Source of the DNA: CAZPWQ01 sp964590495
Lineage (GTDB): Bacteria; Bacteroidota; Rhodothermia; Balneolales; Balneolaceae
DNA: 64,000 nucleotides
Assembly: GCA_964590495.1 (NCBI GenBank)
Contig: CAZPWQ010000006.1
Span: 1 to 64,000 of the forward strand
Direction of reading: 5' to 3'
Shown piece by piece: positions 7,104 to 16,841 of the stretch. Each line of letters opens with the position of its first letter. The first letter of the stretch is position 1. A program made the translations under genes and the position numbers. Below the pieces are notes generated by a model. That model saw only the letters and a program-made list of their open reading frames with translations, did not search any database and was not told where the DNA came from.

Positions 7104-9350
7104 ATGATGGGAGAAAAAAAATCATATTTGGGATTTCTTAAAAATTGTGGGGAGACTGGTGAAACAATAGCTTCGATTGATTGGTCCGGACATATTTTGG
7201 GTTCAGTTGATAACTGGCCGGTAAGCCTGCGTACAACCTTGAGTATTGTACTGAATTCAGATATTCCAATGATTTTGTTCTGGGGTTCTGATTACATCTG
7301 TTTCTATAACAATGCTTATCTCACAATTTTGGACATGGATGGAAACCAGCCGCAGGCAATGGGGTTAAAAGGCGAAGAGGTATGGGATGAGTCATGGGAG
7401 TCTGTAAAATCACAAATAGACCGGATAATAGAAGGAAAGACAGCGAATGGAAATCAAGATTGTTTGTTGGCCCCCGGAGGCAGCGACATCCCGGAAGCAG
7501 TTGACTGGGACTATGATTGGAGCCAGGTAAGGGATGGGGACGGGACTATTGCTGGTGTTTTGGTTTCTTTCAGAGAAACACAGGTTATAGCTTTATCAGA
7601 TCAGGGACAATCGGAAGAGATAAGTAAATATGTCCACCGGATTTTAGAAAGCATCACGGATGGTTTTTTTGCGCTGGATGAGAATTGGATCGTAATTCGC
7701 TGGAACCGTGAAGCAGAAAAACTATCGAATGTTAAGAGGGAAGATGTCGTAGGTAATGTTCTATGGGATGTTTTTCCGGCCGCAAAAGAATTAAAATTTT
7801 ATTCTGAATTCCTCCGGGTAATGAAGACCAGGGTTCCCACCTCATTTGAAGAATATTTTGAGCCTTTGGGTAAATGGTATTATGTCAATGTTTATCCCTG
7901 CAGGATAGGCATATCGGTTTACTTCCGGGATATTACTGAGCAGCGGCGACTACAGGCTATTCATGCAAGGACAGAAGAGATCTCCGGGGTGGCCGGATGG
8001 GAATTTGATGTTGCCAGTCAAGAGGTATTCCTGACTTCTAAAGCCTATGAGATTTACGGATTGCCCGAAGGAACAGCGATAGATCTGGAAACGAATAAGA
8101 AATTATTTGACGAACAATCTTTGGTTAAGATTGAAAAAGCATTGACACAGGCAATCGAAGATAAGAATTCATATGAGATAGAATTGAATATGACCACACC
8201 CGTTGGGGAAGAAAAAATTGTGCGGTTTAATGGCTATCCTGAAATAAAAAATGAAAAAGTTACGAAGCTTTATGGAACCATGGAAGACATTACAAAAGAA
8301 AAAAAGGAACAAGAGGAATTGGAAAAAGCGTATGAAAAATTAAAAACATCCCAAAGAATTGCCAAGTTGGGTTATTGGACGCATGATATAACTGAAAACA
8401 AGTCTGAATGGTCGGAGGAAGTCTACAATATATGGGAACAGAACCCTCAGACATTTGAACCGAATTTAGAAAATATGTTAGAGACTGTTCATCAGGAGGA
8501 CAAAAATATATTTTTAAATGATGTTAATACGGCTTTTCCCGATCAAAATTTTTACGATTCCGAACATAGAATAATTACACCTTCCGGCAAGGTAAAGTGG
8601 GTTTTACAAAGGATTACTCTTCACCGAAATGAAGAAGGTACTCCAGAAAAGCTTGAGGGAATTGCACAGGATATTACAGACCATAAGAGACAGGAAAAGG
8701 AGATAATGGAAGCGCTAAAAGAAAAAGAGACCTTACTGGCTGAAGTTCATCACCGGGTAAAAAATAATCTGGCGGTGGTTTCCGGCCTGATGCAACTGCA
8801 GGCTTATGAAGAAGAGAGTGATGTACTTAAAGAAAAGCTTCTGGATAGTGTATCCCGAATAGTGTCAATGGCGTCGATTCATGAACAGTTGTACCAATCA
8901 AACAGTTTCTCTAAGCTGGATTTTTCGGGAAATCTGGAAAAGCTTGGTCAAAAGATTGTAAATACCATGCAGGTAAAAACATCTATAGCGCTGAGTTTTG
9001 ATTTGGAGCCAGTACAACTTAATGTAAATCAGGCCATTCCTCTATCTCTAATTGTCAGTGAAGTAGTTACAAATATACTTAAGCATGCTTTTAAAGAAAG
9101 AGAGGACGGACAAATTGTTTTTGAACTCTCTGAAAAGGGAAATCAAGTGGAATTGTTGATAAAAGACAATGGAGTAGGAATGCCGGAGGATTTTGATTCG
9201 GGAAAACAGACACTGGGTCTTCGACTTATTAAAATCCTGGCACAACAGCTGGAGGCTGAATACCGATATGGATCCAGTGAAAGCGGTACCGTATTTTCTA
9301 TCAATTTCGAAAAATCTGAAATAAAAGGTATCGGAAGCACCAATTTGTAA
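7104..9350 (+). CDS. Multi-PAS sensor histidine kinase, HisKA_2 type
   Basis: A 748-residue soluble sensor kinase with no membrane segment. About four PAS-type domains occupy residues ~20-155, ~170-290, ~295-405 and ~415-535; the second carries ITDGFFALDENWIV and ends YFRDITEQ, and the later ones end with MEDITKEK and AQDITDHK. The phospho-acceptor helix shows AEVHHRVKNNLAVVSGLMQLQ (two His at 549-550), the signature of the HisKA_2 group, and the ATPase has NILKHAF and DNGVGMP. No receiver or regulator gene adjoins it. Its partner is unknown; a paralog with the same kinase core lies at 57073. Confidence 0.9.
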   Translation: MMGEKKSYLGFLKNCGETGETIASIDWSGHILGSVDNWPVSLRTTLSIVLNSDIPMILFWGSDYICFYNNAYLTILDMDGNQPQAMGLKGEEVWDESWESVKSQIDRIIEGKTANGNQDCLLAPGGSDIPEAVDWDYDWSQVRDGDGTIAGVLVSFRETQVIALSDQGQSEEISKYVHRILESITDGFFALDENWIVIRWNREAEKLSNVKREDVVGNVLWDVFPAAKELKFYSEFLRVMKTRVPTSFEEYFEPLGKWYYVNVYPCRIGISVYFRDITEQRRLQAIHARTEEISGVAGWEFDVASQEVFLTSKAYEIYGLPEGTAIDLETNKKLFDEQSLVKIEKALTQAIEDKNSYEIELNMTTPVGEEKIVRFNGYPEIKNEKVTKLYGTMEDITKEKKEQEELEKAYEKLKTSQRIAKLGYWTHDITENKSEWSEEVYNIWEQNPQTFEPNLENMLETVHQEDKNIFLNDVNTAFPDQNFYDSEHRIITPSGKVKWVLQRITLHRNEEGTPEKLEGIAQDITDHKRQEKEIMEALKEKETLLAEVHHRVKNNLAVVSGLMQLQAYEEESDVLKEKLLDSVSRIVSMASIHEQLYQSNSFSKLDFSGNLEKLGQKIVNTMQVKTSIALSFDLEPVQLNVNQAIPLSLIVSEVVTNILKHAFKEREDGQIVFELSEKGNQVELLIKDNGVGMPEDFDSGKQTLGLRLIKILAQQLEAEYRYGSSESGTVFSINFEKSEIKGIGSTNL

Positions 9351-9414
9351 GGGAACGAGACAAGATTTTTCGCCTGTCTTACGTCTGACCTTCAGAATCT
9401 GGCGTTTAGCATCT

Positions 9415-10161
9415 TCACCGCATGGGATTTGTCTCAAATAGCGCCTCAAAAGTGGCAAGCGGAAGCGGGCCGTTGTAGTATTTAAAAGGTTCACCGTATT
9501 TTGTGCCGATCAGGTGACCGTAATGCCGTGCCCGGGCTTCGATGCCTTTGAAAAACTCCCTGCCTGAAATGTAGGTTGCTGGTTCGTCACCCGGCTCCTT
9601 TACATTAAATTGTGACTGAAATGCCAGTATCGCCTTCTTCTTTGTCTCAAAAGTTTCGGTTATATCGAATACAATATCCGGCTCAAAAGGGCGGTCCTGC
9701 ATGAAGTGAAGGACATGAGACGGCCGCCAATGCTCCTGCGGATTTCCATCCGGCCCGTTTGTTTCTATTTTAGCCAGTCCGCTGTAGTAAAGGGCATCCA
9801 GTGCCAGACGTGTTCCGTTACCGTGGTCGGGATGTCTGTCGGAAGGGGCTCCAACCAGGCAAACATGCGGACGAAAGGTTCTTACCTTTCTGATGATTTT
9901 CTTTTGAAATTCGCGTGTGTTTTCCAGACGTGTATCGGGTATTCCCAGATTTTCCCTCACCGAAAGTCCGATGATTGCAGCTGCTTTTTTCGATTCTTCC
10001 ATCCGCTGTTCAGGCGTACCGCGTGTTCCCATTTCACCGCGGGTAAAATCAATGACACCTGTTTTTTTGCCTTGGTTTACAAGGGCCGCAAGTGTACCCC
10101 CGCAGCAGAGTTCAGTATCATCGGGATGAGCGGAAAGTGCCAGAATATCGAGTTTTTCCAT
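9415..10161 (-). CDS. bshB1: Bacillithiol biosynthesis deacetylase BshB1
   Basis: BshB1 removes the acetyl group from N-acetylglucosaminyl-malate, the second step of bacillithiol synthesis, in the cytoplasm. The 248-residue protein has the PIG-L/LmbE zinc site: His12 and Asp15 in SAHPDDTE and His113 in RHPDHGNGTRLA. Features typical of the BshB1 subgroup are DFTRGEMGTRGT after the first strand, GIPDTRLENT, and QSQFN near residue 205. The usual partners (bshA, bshC) are not in the window. It is divergent from the ABC permease genes, sharing a 176-base intergenic region. Confidence 0.9.
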   Translation of the reverse strand: MEKLDILALSAHPDDTELCCGGTLAALVNQGKKTGVIDFTRGEMGTRGTPEQRMEESKKAAAIIGLSVRENLGIPDTRLENTREFQKKIIRKVRTFRPHVCLVGAPSDRHPDHGNGTRLALDALYYSGLAKIETNGPDGNPQEHWRPSHVLHFMQDRPFEPDIVFDITETFETKKKAILAFQSQFNVKEPGDEPATYISGREFFKGIEARARHYGHLIGTKYGEPFKYYNGPLPLATFEALFETNPMR

Positions 10162-10337
10162 AAATAAATTAAAAATCAGTTTAAAGTTTATTAAAATAAA
10201 CTACGAGAATGATTGATCCAATTTAGAAAAACTCACTTCCCTAAAGATTTTCAACTTTGAAAACAGTAGATTTTTCTGCAACGTTTAATTCTTCTTCTCG
10301 TATAGGCACCATTAGTAAAACTAAAACTGTTTAAGAC

Positions 10338-11579
10338 ATGTCCAAACTTTTACGGGTAGTAAATAGTACATGGGAGAGTTTTAAAATTTCTTTTCATGCC
10401 CTTGCTGTAAATAAAACCCGTTCAGCTCTTACTACTATTTGTATAGTTATAGGGATAGTATCTGTAACAAGCATGGCCACTACCATTGATGGTATAAACC
10501 GGGCTTTTGAGAGAAGTATGGATATGCTTGGCCAAAACGTGGTGTATATTGAAAAGTGGCCGTGGGGTTTCGGCGGAGAGTATAAGTGGTGGGATTATAT
10601 CAATCGTCCCGATATGAAGCCACAATTTGTTGATGAACTGCGACAAAGCAGTCGTTATGCTGAAGCTGTTTCAGCTTCCTCGTATCGCAGTGCAAACATC
10701 CGGTACGAAGATAAATATACCGAAGGAGTACAGATCGAGGGTGCCACAGAGAGTGTATCCCGTACTGCTTCTATGAACGTTGATGAAGGGCGTTTTTTCA
10801 CTGCTGAGGAAGAACGGCACGGGGCAAGTGTGGCCGTGTTGGGCCGCAGTGTCTCGGAAATATTATTCGACAGGGGACATCCTCTCGGAAAACAGATTCG
10901 CATAAACGGTAAAAGATTTCTCGTCATCGGCTTATTGGAAAAACAGGGAAAATTTTTGGGACTTGAGGATTTTGATAACCGTGTAATTGTACCGCTTTCC
11001 GCTTTTCAGCAAATATTCGGATCCCGGAATAATGTTCGTCTTACGGTGAAGTTTCCCAGTGAAATAGCACAGCAGGAGGGACAGCATGAAGTGGAGGGAA
11101 TCATGCGAAGGATTCGTCAGCTTGATCCGCTGGTTGAAAATAATTTTGCCATCAACAAACCTGAAGCATTTCAACAGCAGTATGATACTATGACTTTTGC
11201 TATCTACGGAATAGGAATATTTTTGACGTCTCTGGCTCTGTTTATCGGTGGTATCGGCGTAATGAATATTATGTTTGTATCAGTGCGAGAACGCACCAAG
11301 GAAATCGGGATTCGAAAGGCTGTAGGTGCGAAAGCCTGGGAAATACTTATGCAGTTTTTAACAGAAGCTGTTGTTATTTGTCTTATAGGCGGGGCAATTG
11401 GTGTATTGCTTTCATTTTTGACCACGCAGATTATCAACCAGTTTTTCGTAGCCTATATGAGCTGGACGATTGTAACGGTGGCTATCCTGATTTGTACCTT
11501 CATAGGTGTTTTGTTCGGTTTCCTGCCGGCTTACCGTGCTGCCAAATCCGATCCCATAGAATCACTCCGATACGAATAA
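10338..11579 (+). CDS. ABC transporter permease, MacB/FtsX type (first of pair)
   Basis: A 413-residue permease of the MacB type. After a first membrane helix (residues ~22-45, ALTTICIVIGIVSVTSMATT) comes a large periplasmic MacB_PCD domain of ~230 residues. The C-terminal FtsX domain has three helices and the family motifs GGIGVMNIMFVSVRERTKEIGIRKAVGA and, at the end, PAYRAAKSDPIESLRYE. It lacks its own ATPase. The second permease follows after 17 bases, and both probably work with the ATPase at 16842, giving a heteromeric MacB-like mechanotransmission pump. Confidence 0.92.
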   Translation: MSKLLRVVNSTWESFKISFHALAVNKTRSALTTICIVIGIVSVTSMATTIDGINRAFERSMDMLGQNVVYIEKWPWGFGGEYKWWDYINRPDMKPQFVDELRQSSRYAEAVSASSYRSANIRYEDKYTEGVQIEGATESVSRTASMNVDEGRFFTAEEERHGASVAVLGRSVSEILFDRGHPLGKQIRINGKRFLVIGLLEKQGKFLGLEDFDNRVIVPLSAFQQIFGSRNNVRLTVKFPSEIAQQEGQHEVEGIMRRIRQLDPLVENNFAINKPEAFQQQYDTMTFAIYGIGIFLTSLALFIGGIGVMNIMFVSVRERTKEIGIRKAVGAKAWEILMQFLTEAVVICLIGGAIGVLLSFLTTQIINQFFVAYMSWTIVTVAILICTFIGVLFGFLPAYRAAKSDPIESLRYE

Positions 11580-11596
11580 ATTATTGTTGAATACAT

Positions 11597-12820
11597 ATGC
11601 ATCTAAAAGAAGTAATAACACAGGCACTCAGTTCTCTTTCAGCAAATAAGCTGCGATCGGCATTAACGCTGTTGGCTATTGTTGTCGGGGTGTTTGCAAT
11701 AATAAGTGCTTCTACAGCAGTTCTGGTTCTGGATACTTTTTTTAAAGACACGATGTCGTTAATGGGAGGAAATGTAATTAATGTTTCAAAATTCCCCTCC
11801 GTTAGAATGGGCGGAGACTGGAGCAAGTACCGGAACCGGGAAGACGTTACCTTTCCGGTTATGGAAGAACTTCAGGATCGTGTGGCCCTGTCGGGAAATA
11901 TCAGTCCCGACGAGACTTTTTCAATGACCGGTGTTTCGTATGGTGATAGTGAGACTGAACCGAATGTGCCGATTAAAGGAAGTAATCAGCACTATCTTGC
12001 AAATAATTCCTACGATATTGATGAAGGAAGAAATTTTACACAGGAAGATATTCTATACCGCCGTCCCCTGGCCATTATAGGGAAAGATGTTCGTGATGAT
12101 TTATTCGATATCGAACAGCCGGTCGGAAAGACGATCCGAATGGACGGACGACGTTACCAGGTAATCGGTGTGACCGAAGAACGGGGCAATATTTTCGGTC
12201 AGTCACTCGATAATTTTGTGCTGGCTCCCTATACAACACTGCTCAATGTATATGGTGGTGAACGGAATATCGATATACAGGTAAAGGCGCCTTCGATGAT
12301 GCTGGTTCAGGAATCGATTGATGAACTTACGGGACTCCTGCGTACAATACGCAAAGTAGCACCCGGCCAGGAAAATGATTTTGAAATAGAGACCAATGAG
12401 TCGCTCGGCGGCGCATTCGATCAATTTACAGGTGCCCTGTACATCTTTGGGTTTGTAGTCGGTGGTATAGCCCTGCTGGGAGCAGGTATAGGTGTTATGA
12501 ATATTATGCTCGTTTCCGTAACTGAACGAACACGCGAAATAGGAATCAGAAAAGCAGTCGGAGCTACAAAAAAAGCTATTACTTTCCAGTTTTTATTGGA
12601 GTCGGTATTTATTTGTCAGATAGGCGGGGTTATTGGTATGTTATTTGGAATTATCGGTGGCAACCTGCTGGCGTTCTGGATGGAATCGAATGCTGTTTTT
12701 CCCTGGGCTGCAGCTGTCGCCGGGATTGTCGGTATGACTATTATCGGTGTCGTCTTTGGTGTATATCCCGCTTATAAAGCCTCTCAACTTGATCCCATCG
12801 AGAGTCTGCGATACGAATAG
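11597..12820 (+). CDS. ABC transporter permease, MacB/FtsX type (second of pair)
   Basis: A 407-residue paralog of the preceding gene with the same plan: helix 1 near residues 20-45 (LTLLAIVVGVFAIISAST), periplasmic MacB_PCD domain, then the FtsX domain with GAGIGVMNIMLVSVTERTREIGIRKAVGAT and the terminal PAYKASQLDPIESLRYE. The matching C-termini of the two permeases suggest duplication followed by specialisation into a heterodimer. It is tightly linked to the upstream permease. Confidence 0.92.
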   Translation: MHLKEVITQALSSLSANKLRSALTLLAIVVGVFAIISASTAVLVLDTFFKDTMSLMGGNVINVSKFPSVRMGGDWSKYRNREDVTFPVMEELQDRVALSGNISPDETFSMTGVSYGDSETEPNVPIKGSNQHYLANNSYDIDEGRNFTQEDILYRRPLAIIGKDVRDDLFDIEQPVGKTIRMDGRRYQVIGVTEERGNIFGQSLDNFVLAPYTTLLNVYGGERNIDIQVKAPSMMLVQESIDELTGLLRTIRKVAPGQENDFEIETNESLGGAFDQFTGALYIFGFVVGGIALLGAGIGVMNIMLVSVTERTREIGIRKAVGATKKAITFQFLLESVFICQIGGVIGMLFGIIGGNLLAFWMESNAVFPWAAAVAGIVGMTIIGVVFGVYPAYKASQLDPIESLRYE

Positions 12821-12942
12821 CAAGTCAGGCAGTATAATTTTTTTATTGCTAAATTGTCAGTTATCCTTAATTATCGAATTTTAGGAACATGAGGATAGAA
12901 TATTAAGTTACTTATGTACATTTTAACAAACATTATCAGACC

Positions 12943-13155
12943 ATGGAAGAAGAAATTTTGGAAAATCTGAATAACCGGCTGGATGAAGCGATCGACCGTG
13001 GCAGGAAAATTATCGACGACGAAGAGCTGAACGAACAGCTCAAAAAGCTACAGACACGCGCTGAGCACGTTATACGGGAACATCCGATCAAGAGTGTGGC
13101 AACCGGTTTGTTAGCCGGCTATTTAATAGGCAAGCTTTTTAGCTCAAGCGAATAA
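12943..13155 (+). CDS. Small YqjD/ElaB-like (DUF883-type) membrane-anchored protein
   Basis: A 70-residue protein: a charged amphipathic helix (residues ~1-48, rich in Glu, Lys, Arg) followed by the motif HPIKSVATGLLAGYLIGKLF, a glycine-containing membrane anchor. This layout is that of the YqjD/ElaB family of ribosome- or membrane-associated stationary-phase proteins. The next gene starts 1 base after its stop codon, and together with the one after that they mirror the yqjD-yqjE gene neighbourhood of proteobacteria. Assignment rests on architecture, not a specific signature. Confidence 0.75.
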   Translation: MEEEILENLNNRLDEAIDRGRKIIDDEELNEQLKKLQTRAEHVIREHPIKSVATGLLAGYLIGKLFSSSE

Positions 13156-13156
13156 T

Positions 13157-13588
13157 ATGGAAACTGAGGAAAGAACAGATCAGATAGGCAAACGTCTGGG
13201 CACTATTACGGCTGATCTGAAGATGTATATAGAAAAGCGTGCTGAGCTAATTCTGCTTAATTTGGGAGAACATATTGCCTCCTGGATCGCAGCTTCATTA
13301 TATCGAGCGGCCGGGGTGGTAATTCTTCTTTTATCGATATGTTTCCTTTTGGTAGCTTTGGCAATTTATCTGGGGGAACTGGTTGAAAGCGAACCCCTGG
13401 GATATGTAATGGTTGGAATTCCTTTGCTGGTTTTTGGTTGGTTATTTTTATATTTAAAGCCCAGAGCACTTATAGAAAAGATAGAAGAAAGTCTGGAATC
13501 GGAAGTCATCAAAGCTGTATCAAAAGTTGATGACAAAGTGCCCCCGAGACTTTCCAGACATCAGGAATCCGAATCTGAAAGCAAATAA
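13157..13588 (+). CDS. Phage-holin-family / YqjE-like membrane protein
   Basis: A 143-residue inner membrane protein with two helices near residues 50-73 (AAGVVILLLSICFLLVALAIYL) and 83-102 (LGYVMVGIPLLVFGWLFLYL), flanked by charged amphipathic tails. This is the layout of the Actinobact_holin_X/YqjE family. It lies between the YqjD-like gene and another tail-anchored protein with gaps of 1 and 3 bases, so all three are surely one transcript. Function in the family is unknown; a role in envelope stress is inferred. Confidence 0.78.
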   Translation: METEERTDQIGKRLGTITADLKMYIEKRAELILLNLGEHIASWIAASLYRAAGVVILLLSICFLLVALAIYLGELVESEPLGYVMVGIPLLVFGWLFLYLKPRALIEKIEESLESEVIKAVSKVDDKVPPRLSRHQESESESK

Positions 13589-13591
13589 ACC

Positions 13592-13987
13592 ATGGCCAGG
13601 GAGAAGGTGGACGAACTTCAAAAAAGAAAACAGCAGCTCGAAGAGGAGCTGGCAAATATCCAGGATGAGCTTGATGATTCGATCATCAAGGTTCGTGATG
13701 ACCTGGGATCACAACTTGACCCTAAAACATTTATAAGAAAGTATCCTTTGCCAATTGTAGGTGCTTCTGTTCTGCTCGGTTTTTTAGTTGGTCACAAACG
13801 TCGTAATAACAGTACAAATTCCATTTCTTCTAAAAGCGAATTAAGTAAGACACTCCTGACAGAATTTAAAAAAATCGCTACACGAAAAGCCCTTTCTTTT
13901 GCCACCGACTATCTGGAGAATTTTTTAAATAAGAAGCGGGATGAACATCTTACCGACAAACCGACCAATGGTTCTGCCGGAGAATAG
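13592..13987 (+). CDS. Hypothetical YqjD-related membrane protein with coiled coil
   Basis: A 131-residue protein. Residues ~1-40 form a charged coiled coil (VDELQKRKQQLEEELANIQ), followed by YPLPIVGASVLLGFLVGHKRR, a single membrane segment, and a ~70-residue hydrophilic C-terminal part that ends in DKPTNGSAGE. It is third in the three-gene set that begins at 12943. I do not recognise a named family beyond a resemblance to the DUF883/YqjD plan. The TolC gene follows after 113 bases. Confidence 0.7.
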   Translation: MAREKVDELQKRKQQLEEELANIQDELDDSIIKVRDDLGSQLDPKTFIRKYPLPIVGASVLLGFLVGHKRRNNSTNSISSKSELSKTLLTEFKKIATRKALSFATDYLENFLNKKRDEHLTDKPTNGSAGE

Positions 13988-14100
13988 TCGGTAAATCGCC
14001 TTTCTTTACATTTTTTCGCAAAAAAACGATGAATGCTGTAACATTTTATTTTACTATTCGTGTACCATCACGATAATTATAAATAAAATCATAAGCGGAT

Positions 14101-15444
14101 ATGCAAAAAGGGATTCTGTTACTCTTCACAACCCTGTTCATAACCTATTCAGTATTGGCACAGGATCAGGATGTAGAACAAATAACATTAGAGGAGGCAA
14201 TTGAAATTGCTCTGGAAAATAATTATCAGTTGAAAGTTGCTGAGAATAATGTTGACCTAGCCACCATGGAGGAGAGGAGTGAAAAAGTTGATTATTTACC
14301 TTCGCTGGATGCAAGTATGTCCGGAAACAGGCGAATCGGCCGTAGCTTTGATCAAAATACCGGTCAAATTACTACTGAAACCAACAACTCTTTTTCAGGC
14401 GGGTTAAGTGCCAACCTTCCGATTTTCAGTGGTTTTGAAAATTTACATACTTTGAAAAGCAGCCAGTATACCAAAAGGTCCAGAGAAGAAAACATGCAAC
14501 GTGTTCGTGAAAATGTCATTTTCAATACAGCCAGTAATTATCTACAGTTTATTTTGGATAAACAGTTTCTGGAAATTGATCGCGAAAATCTGGCAGCATC
14601 TCAAAAGACATTAGAACAGGTACGGGCCCAGGTTGAAGTTGGATCTCGTCCTACGGTTGATCTTTATAACCAGGAAGCCATTGTTGCAAATAACGAACTT
14701 TCTGTAGTTAATTCAGAAAATTCGCTTCAATCCAGCCGGCTACAGTTGATTCAGACCCTGCAGATTGATCCCCGTCAGGATTATGATTTTTCCACACCGG
14801 AGATTGATGCTCAGAATGTACAGGCACCAGATTATGACTTGAATCAATTGGTAAATAACGCGCTGGAAAATCGATCTGATCTTAGAAGTGAAGAGTTTGA
14901 TATTCAGGCTCTTAAGCATCAGTTGAGTGCTGCCCGCGGAAGTTTATATCCTTCATTGAACTTGAGTGCATCTCTAGGAAGCAATTATTCAGAGCTTATC
15001 CCATTTGGTTTTCAAGATCAGTTTTTTGACCAGAATATTCAGCGCTCTTTCGGACTTTCACTCAGTATACCAATTTTCGGAAATTTGAATAGAAGGGTTA
15101 ATTTTCAATCTCAGGAGATTAATTATAAAAACGCACAATTAAATTTACGTGATACAGAATTGCAGGTTGTACAAGATGTAAATCAGGCATACAATGATTA
15201 CAGAGCTTATACAAAACAACTTGAATCCTCTGAAAAGGCCCTGAAAGCTGCCGAGCGATCCTACGAAACTCAGAGACAACGATATGAAGTAGGAGCGGGA
15301 ACTCTTATCGAATTAAGCGAGGCTAATGCACAGTATGTAGAAGCCCAAGCCAATGAAGTACAAGCGCTGTTTAGAGTAATCTTTCAACAAAAACTTTTAG
15401 ACTATTACATCGGGAGATTGGATCAAAATATTTCTTTTAACTAA
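14101..15444 (+). CDS. TolC family outer membrane efflux protein
   Basis: A 447-residue outer membrane channel. A signal peptide is visible (MQKGILLLFTTLFITYSVLAQ). The mature protein shows two repeats of the outer membrane efflux protein family, each with long alpha-helical stretches (ITLEEAIEIALENNYQLKVAENNVDLA and LNQLVNNALENRSDLRSEEFD) and short beta segments that form the barrel (LSASLGSNY, LSLSIPIFG). It is followed after 26 bases by the membrane-fusion protein and then the ATPase, giving the outer, adaptor and motor parts of a MacAB-TolC-like pump. Confidence 0.92.
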   Translation: MQKGILLLFTTLFITYSVLAQDQDVEQITLEEAIEIALENNYQLKVAENNVDLATMEERSEKVDYLPSLDASMSGNRRIGRSFDQNTGQITTETNNSFSGGLSANLPIFSGFENLHTLKSSQYTKRSREENMQRVRENVIFNTASNYLQFILDKQFLEIDRENLAASQKTLEQVRAQVEVGSRPTVDLYNQEAIVANNELSVVNSENSLQSSRLQLIQTLQIDPRQDYDFSTPEIDAQNVQAPDYDLNQLVNNALENRSDLRSEEFDIQALKHQLSAARGSLYPSLNLSASLGSNYSELIPFGFQDQFFDQNIQRSFGLSLSIPIFGNLNRRVNFQSQEINYKNAQLNLRDTELQVVQDVNQAYNDYRAYTKQLESSEKALKAAERSYETQRQRYEVGAGTLIELSEANAQYVEAQANEVQALFRVIFQQKLLDYYIGRLDQNISFN

Positions 15445-15470
15445 TTTCAAGGAGACCAAGACTTAAAATA

Positions 15471-16838
15471 ATGGCTAAACAAAAAAAATCACCGACGCGA
15501 AAATTATTGCTCTTCGGCGGGGTGTTTATTGCAGTATTCGCTCTGGGGGCCATTCTGGCAAAGAGTGTCGGTTGGATTGGCGGTGAAGCTCCTTCAATAA
15601 ATGTAGAGACGGCTGATGCGAAACTTAAAAAAATCACTCAAATTGTTTCGGCTTCCGGTAAAGTTCAGCCCGAAGTAGAGGTAATTCTTCGTCCTGAAGT
15701 CTCAGGTGAGATAATAGAATTGCCCGTTAAAGAAGGAGATTATGTGGAGAAGAATGATCTGCTTGTGCGTCTCAGACCCGATATTTACGAGTCACAGGTT
15801 GAAGAGACAAATGCAAGTCTGTTACAGCAGAAGGCGAATCTTGAACAGGCTAGAGCCAATATGCTACAGGCCGAAGCAACGTTTGAGCAGGATAAAAAAC
15901 TTTTTGATAGCGGTGCCATTTCGGAAGCGGAATTCCGGCAGACAAAAACCAATTACCAGGCTCAAAAAGCTAATTTTGAAGCGACGCAATACCAGGTACA
16001 AAGTACAGAAGCCCGCCTGAGACAGGCCAGGGAAGAATTGCAAAAAACAACCATCAGGGCTCCACGCGGCGGTACCATCAGCAAATTAGCTGTAGAAGCC
16101 GGAGAACGTGTGTTGGGTAATATGCAGGCCCAGGGAACGGAGTTGTTGCGTATCGCTAAAATGGACCAGATGGAAGTGCTTGTCCAGGTAAATGAGAATG
16201 ATATTGTTAATGTGGGTGTAAGTGATACGGCAAGAATCGAAGTCGATGCCTATCCCGAGCGTATGTTTGAAGGAGTTGTGACCGAGATCGCCAATTCAGC
16301 TGAAGTGACGGGAGAGGGAACGAATGAACAGGTTACAAATTACGAGGTGAAAGTCCGGGTTACTACTCCGCACAACCTGGATATGGCGGGTGGAAGTCTA
16401 TTCCAGCAAGCATCCCAGGAGTTGCCGGAATTCACACCTTCGTTCAAGCCGGGAATGTCCGCTACCGTGGATATTGAAACCGAGACGGTATATAATGTTG
16501 TTTCCGTTCCGATTCAGGCCGTTACTGTTCGTGATTTTGCTCAATCGGGTGATGCTGATACCACAGCAGCATCGGATACTGCATCGACAGAAGAGGATCT
16601 TGTTATACCCGAGGAAGATCTCAGGAAAGTGGTATTTGTAGTGGAAGATGAAAAAGTACGACGCCAGGAGGTTGAGACAGGTATAAGTGACAATACCCAT
16701 ATGCATATCATGAGCGGTATAGAAGCAGGTGAAGAAATTGTAGTCGGAAGCTATCGCGTTCTTTCAAGAGAGATTGAAGATGGTGATAAAGTGACCGTTG
16801 ATAATAATAGATTTAGTCGTTTAACAGCTAATAATTAA
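15471..16838 (+). CDS. Membrane-fusion (adaptor) protein, MacA/HlyD type
   Basis: A 455-residue adaptor that bridges inner membrane permeases and TolC. An N-terminal anchor is seen at residues ~11-30 (LLLFGGVFIAVFALGAILA). The two halves of a lipoyl domain (VEVILRPEVSGEIIELPV and TTIRAPRGGTISKLAVEAGERV) bracket a coiled-coil hairpin of ~100 residues, followed by beta-barrel and membrane-proximal domains. A Ser/Thr/Asp-rich insert (SGDADTTAASDTASTEEDL) lies near residue 370. The ATPase gene begins 3 bases after the stop, so the two are translationally linked. Confidence 0.92.
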   Translation: MAKQKKSPTRKLLLFGGVFIAVFALGAILAKSVGWIGGEAPSINVETADAKLKKITQIVSASGKVQPEVEVILRPEVSGEIIELPVKEGDYVEKNDLLVRLRPDIYESQVEETNASLLQQKANLEQARANMLQAEATFEQDKKLFDSGAISEAEFRQTKTNYQAQKANFEATQYQVQSTEARLRQAREELQKTTIRAPRGGTISKLAVEAGERVLGNMQAQGTELLRIAKMDQMEVLVQVNENDIVNVGVSDTARIEVDAYPERMFEGVVTEIANSAEVTGEGTNEQVTNYEVKVRVTTPHNLDMAGGSLFQQASQELPEFTPSFKPGMSATVDIETETVYNVVSVPIQAVTVRDFAQSGDADTTAASDTASTEEDLVIPEEDLRKVVFVVEDEKVRRQEVETGISDNTHMHIMSGIEAGEEIVVGSYRVLSREIEDGDKVTVDNNRFSRLTANN

Positions 16839-16841
16839 AAA

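Noticed and set aside
13157..13588. Phage holin indicating a prophage
   Set aside because: The holin-like family includes chromosomal YqjE proteins, and its neighbours are YqjD-like and efflux genes, with no lysis or phage genes.
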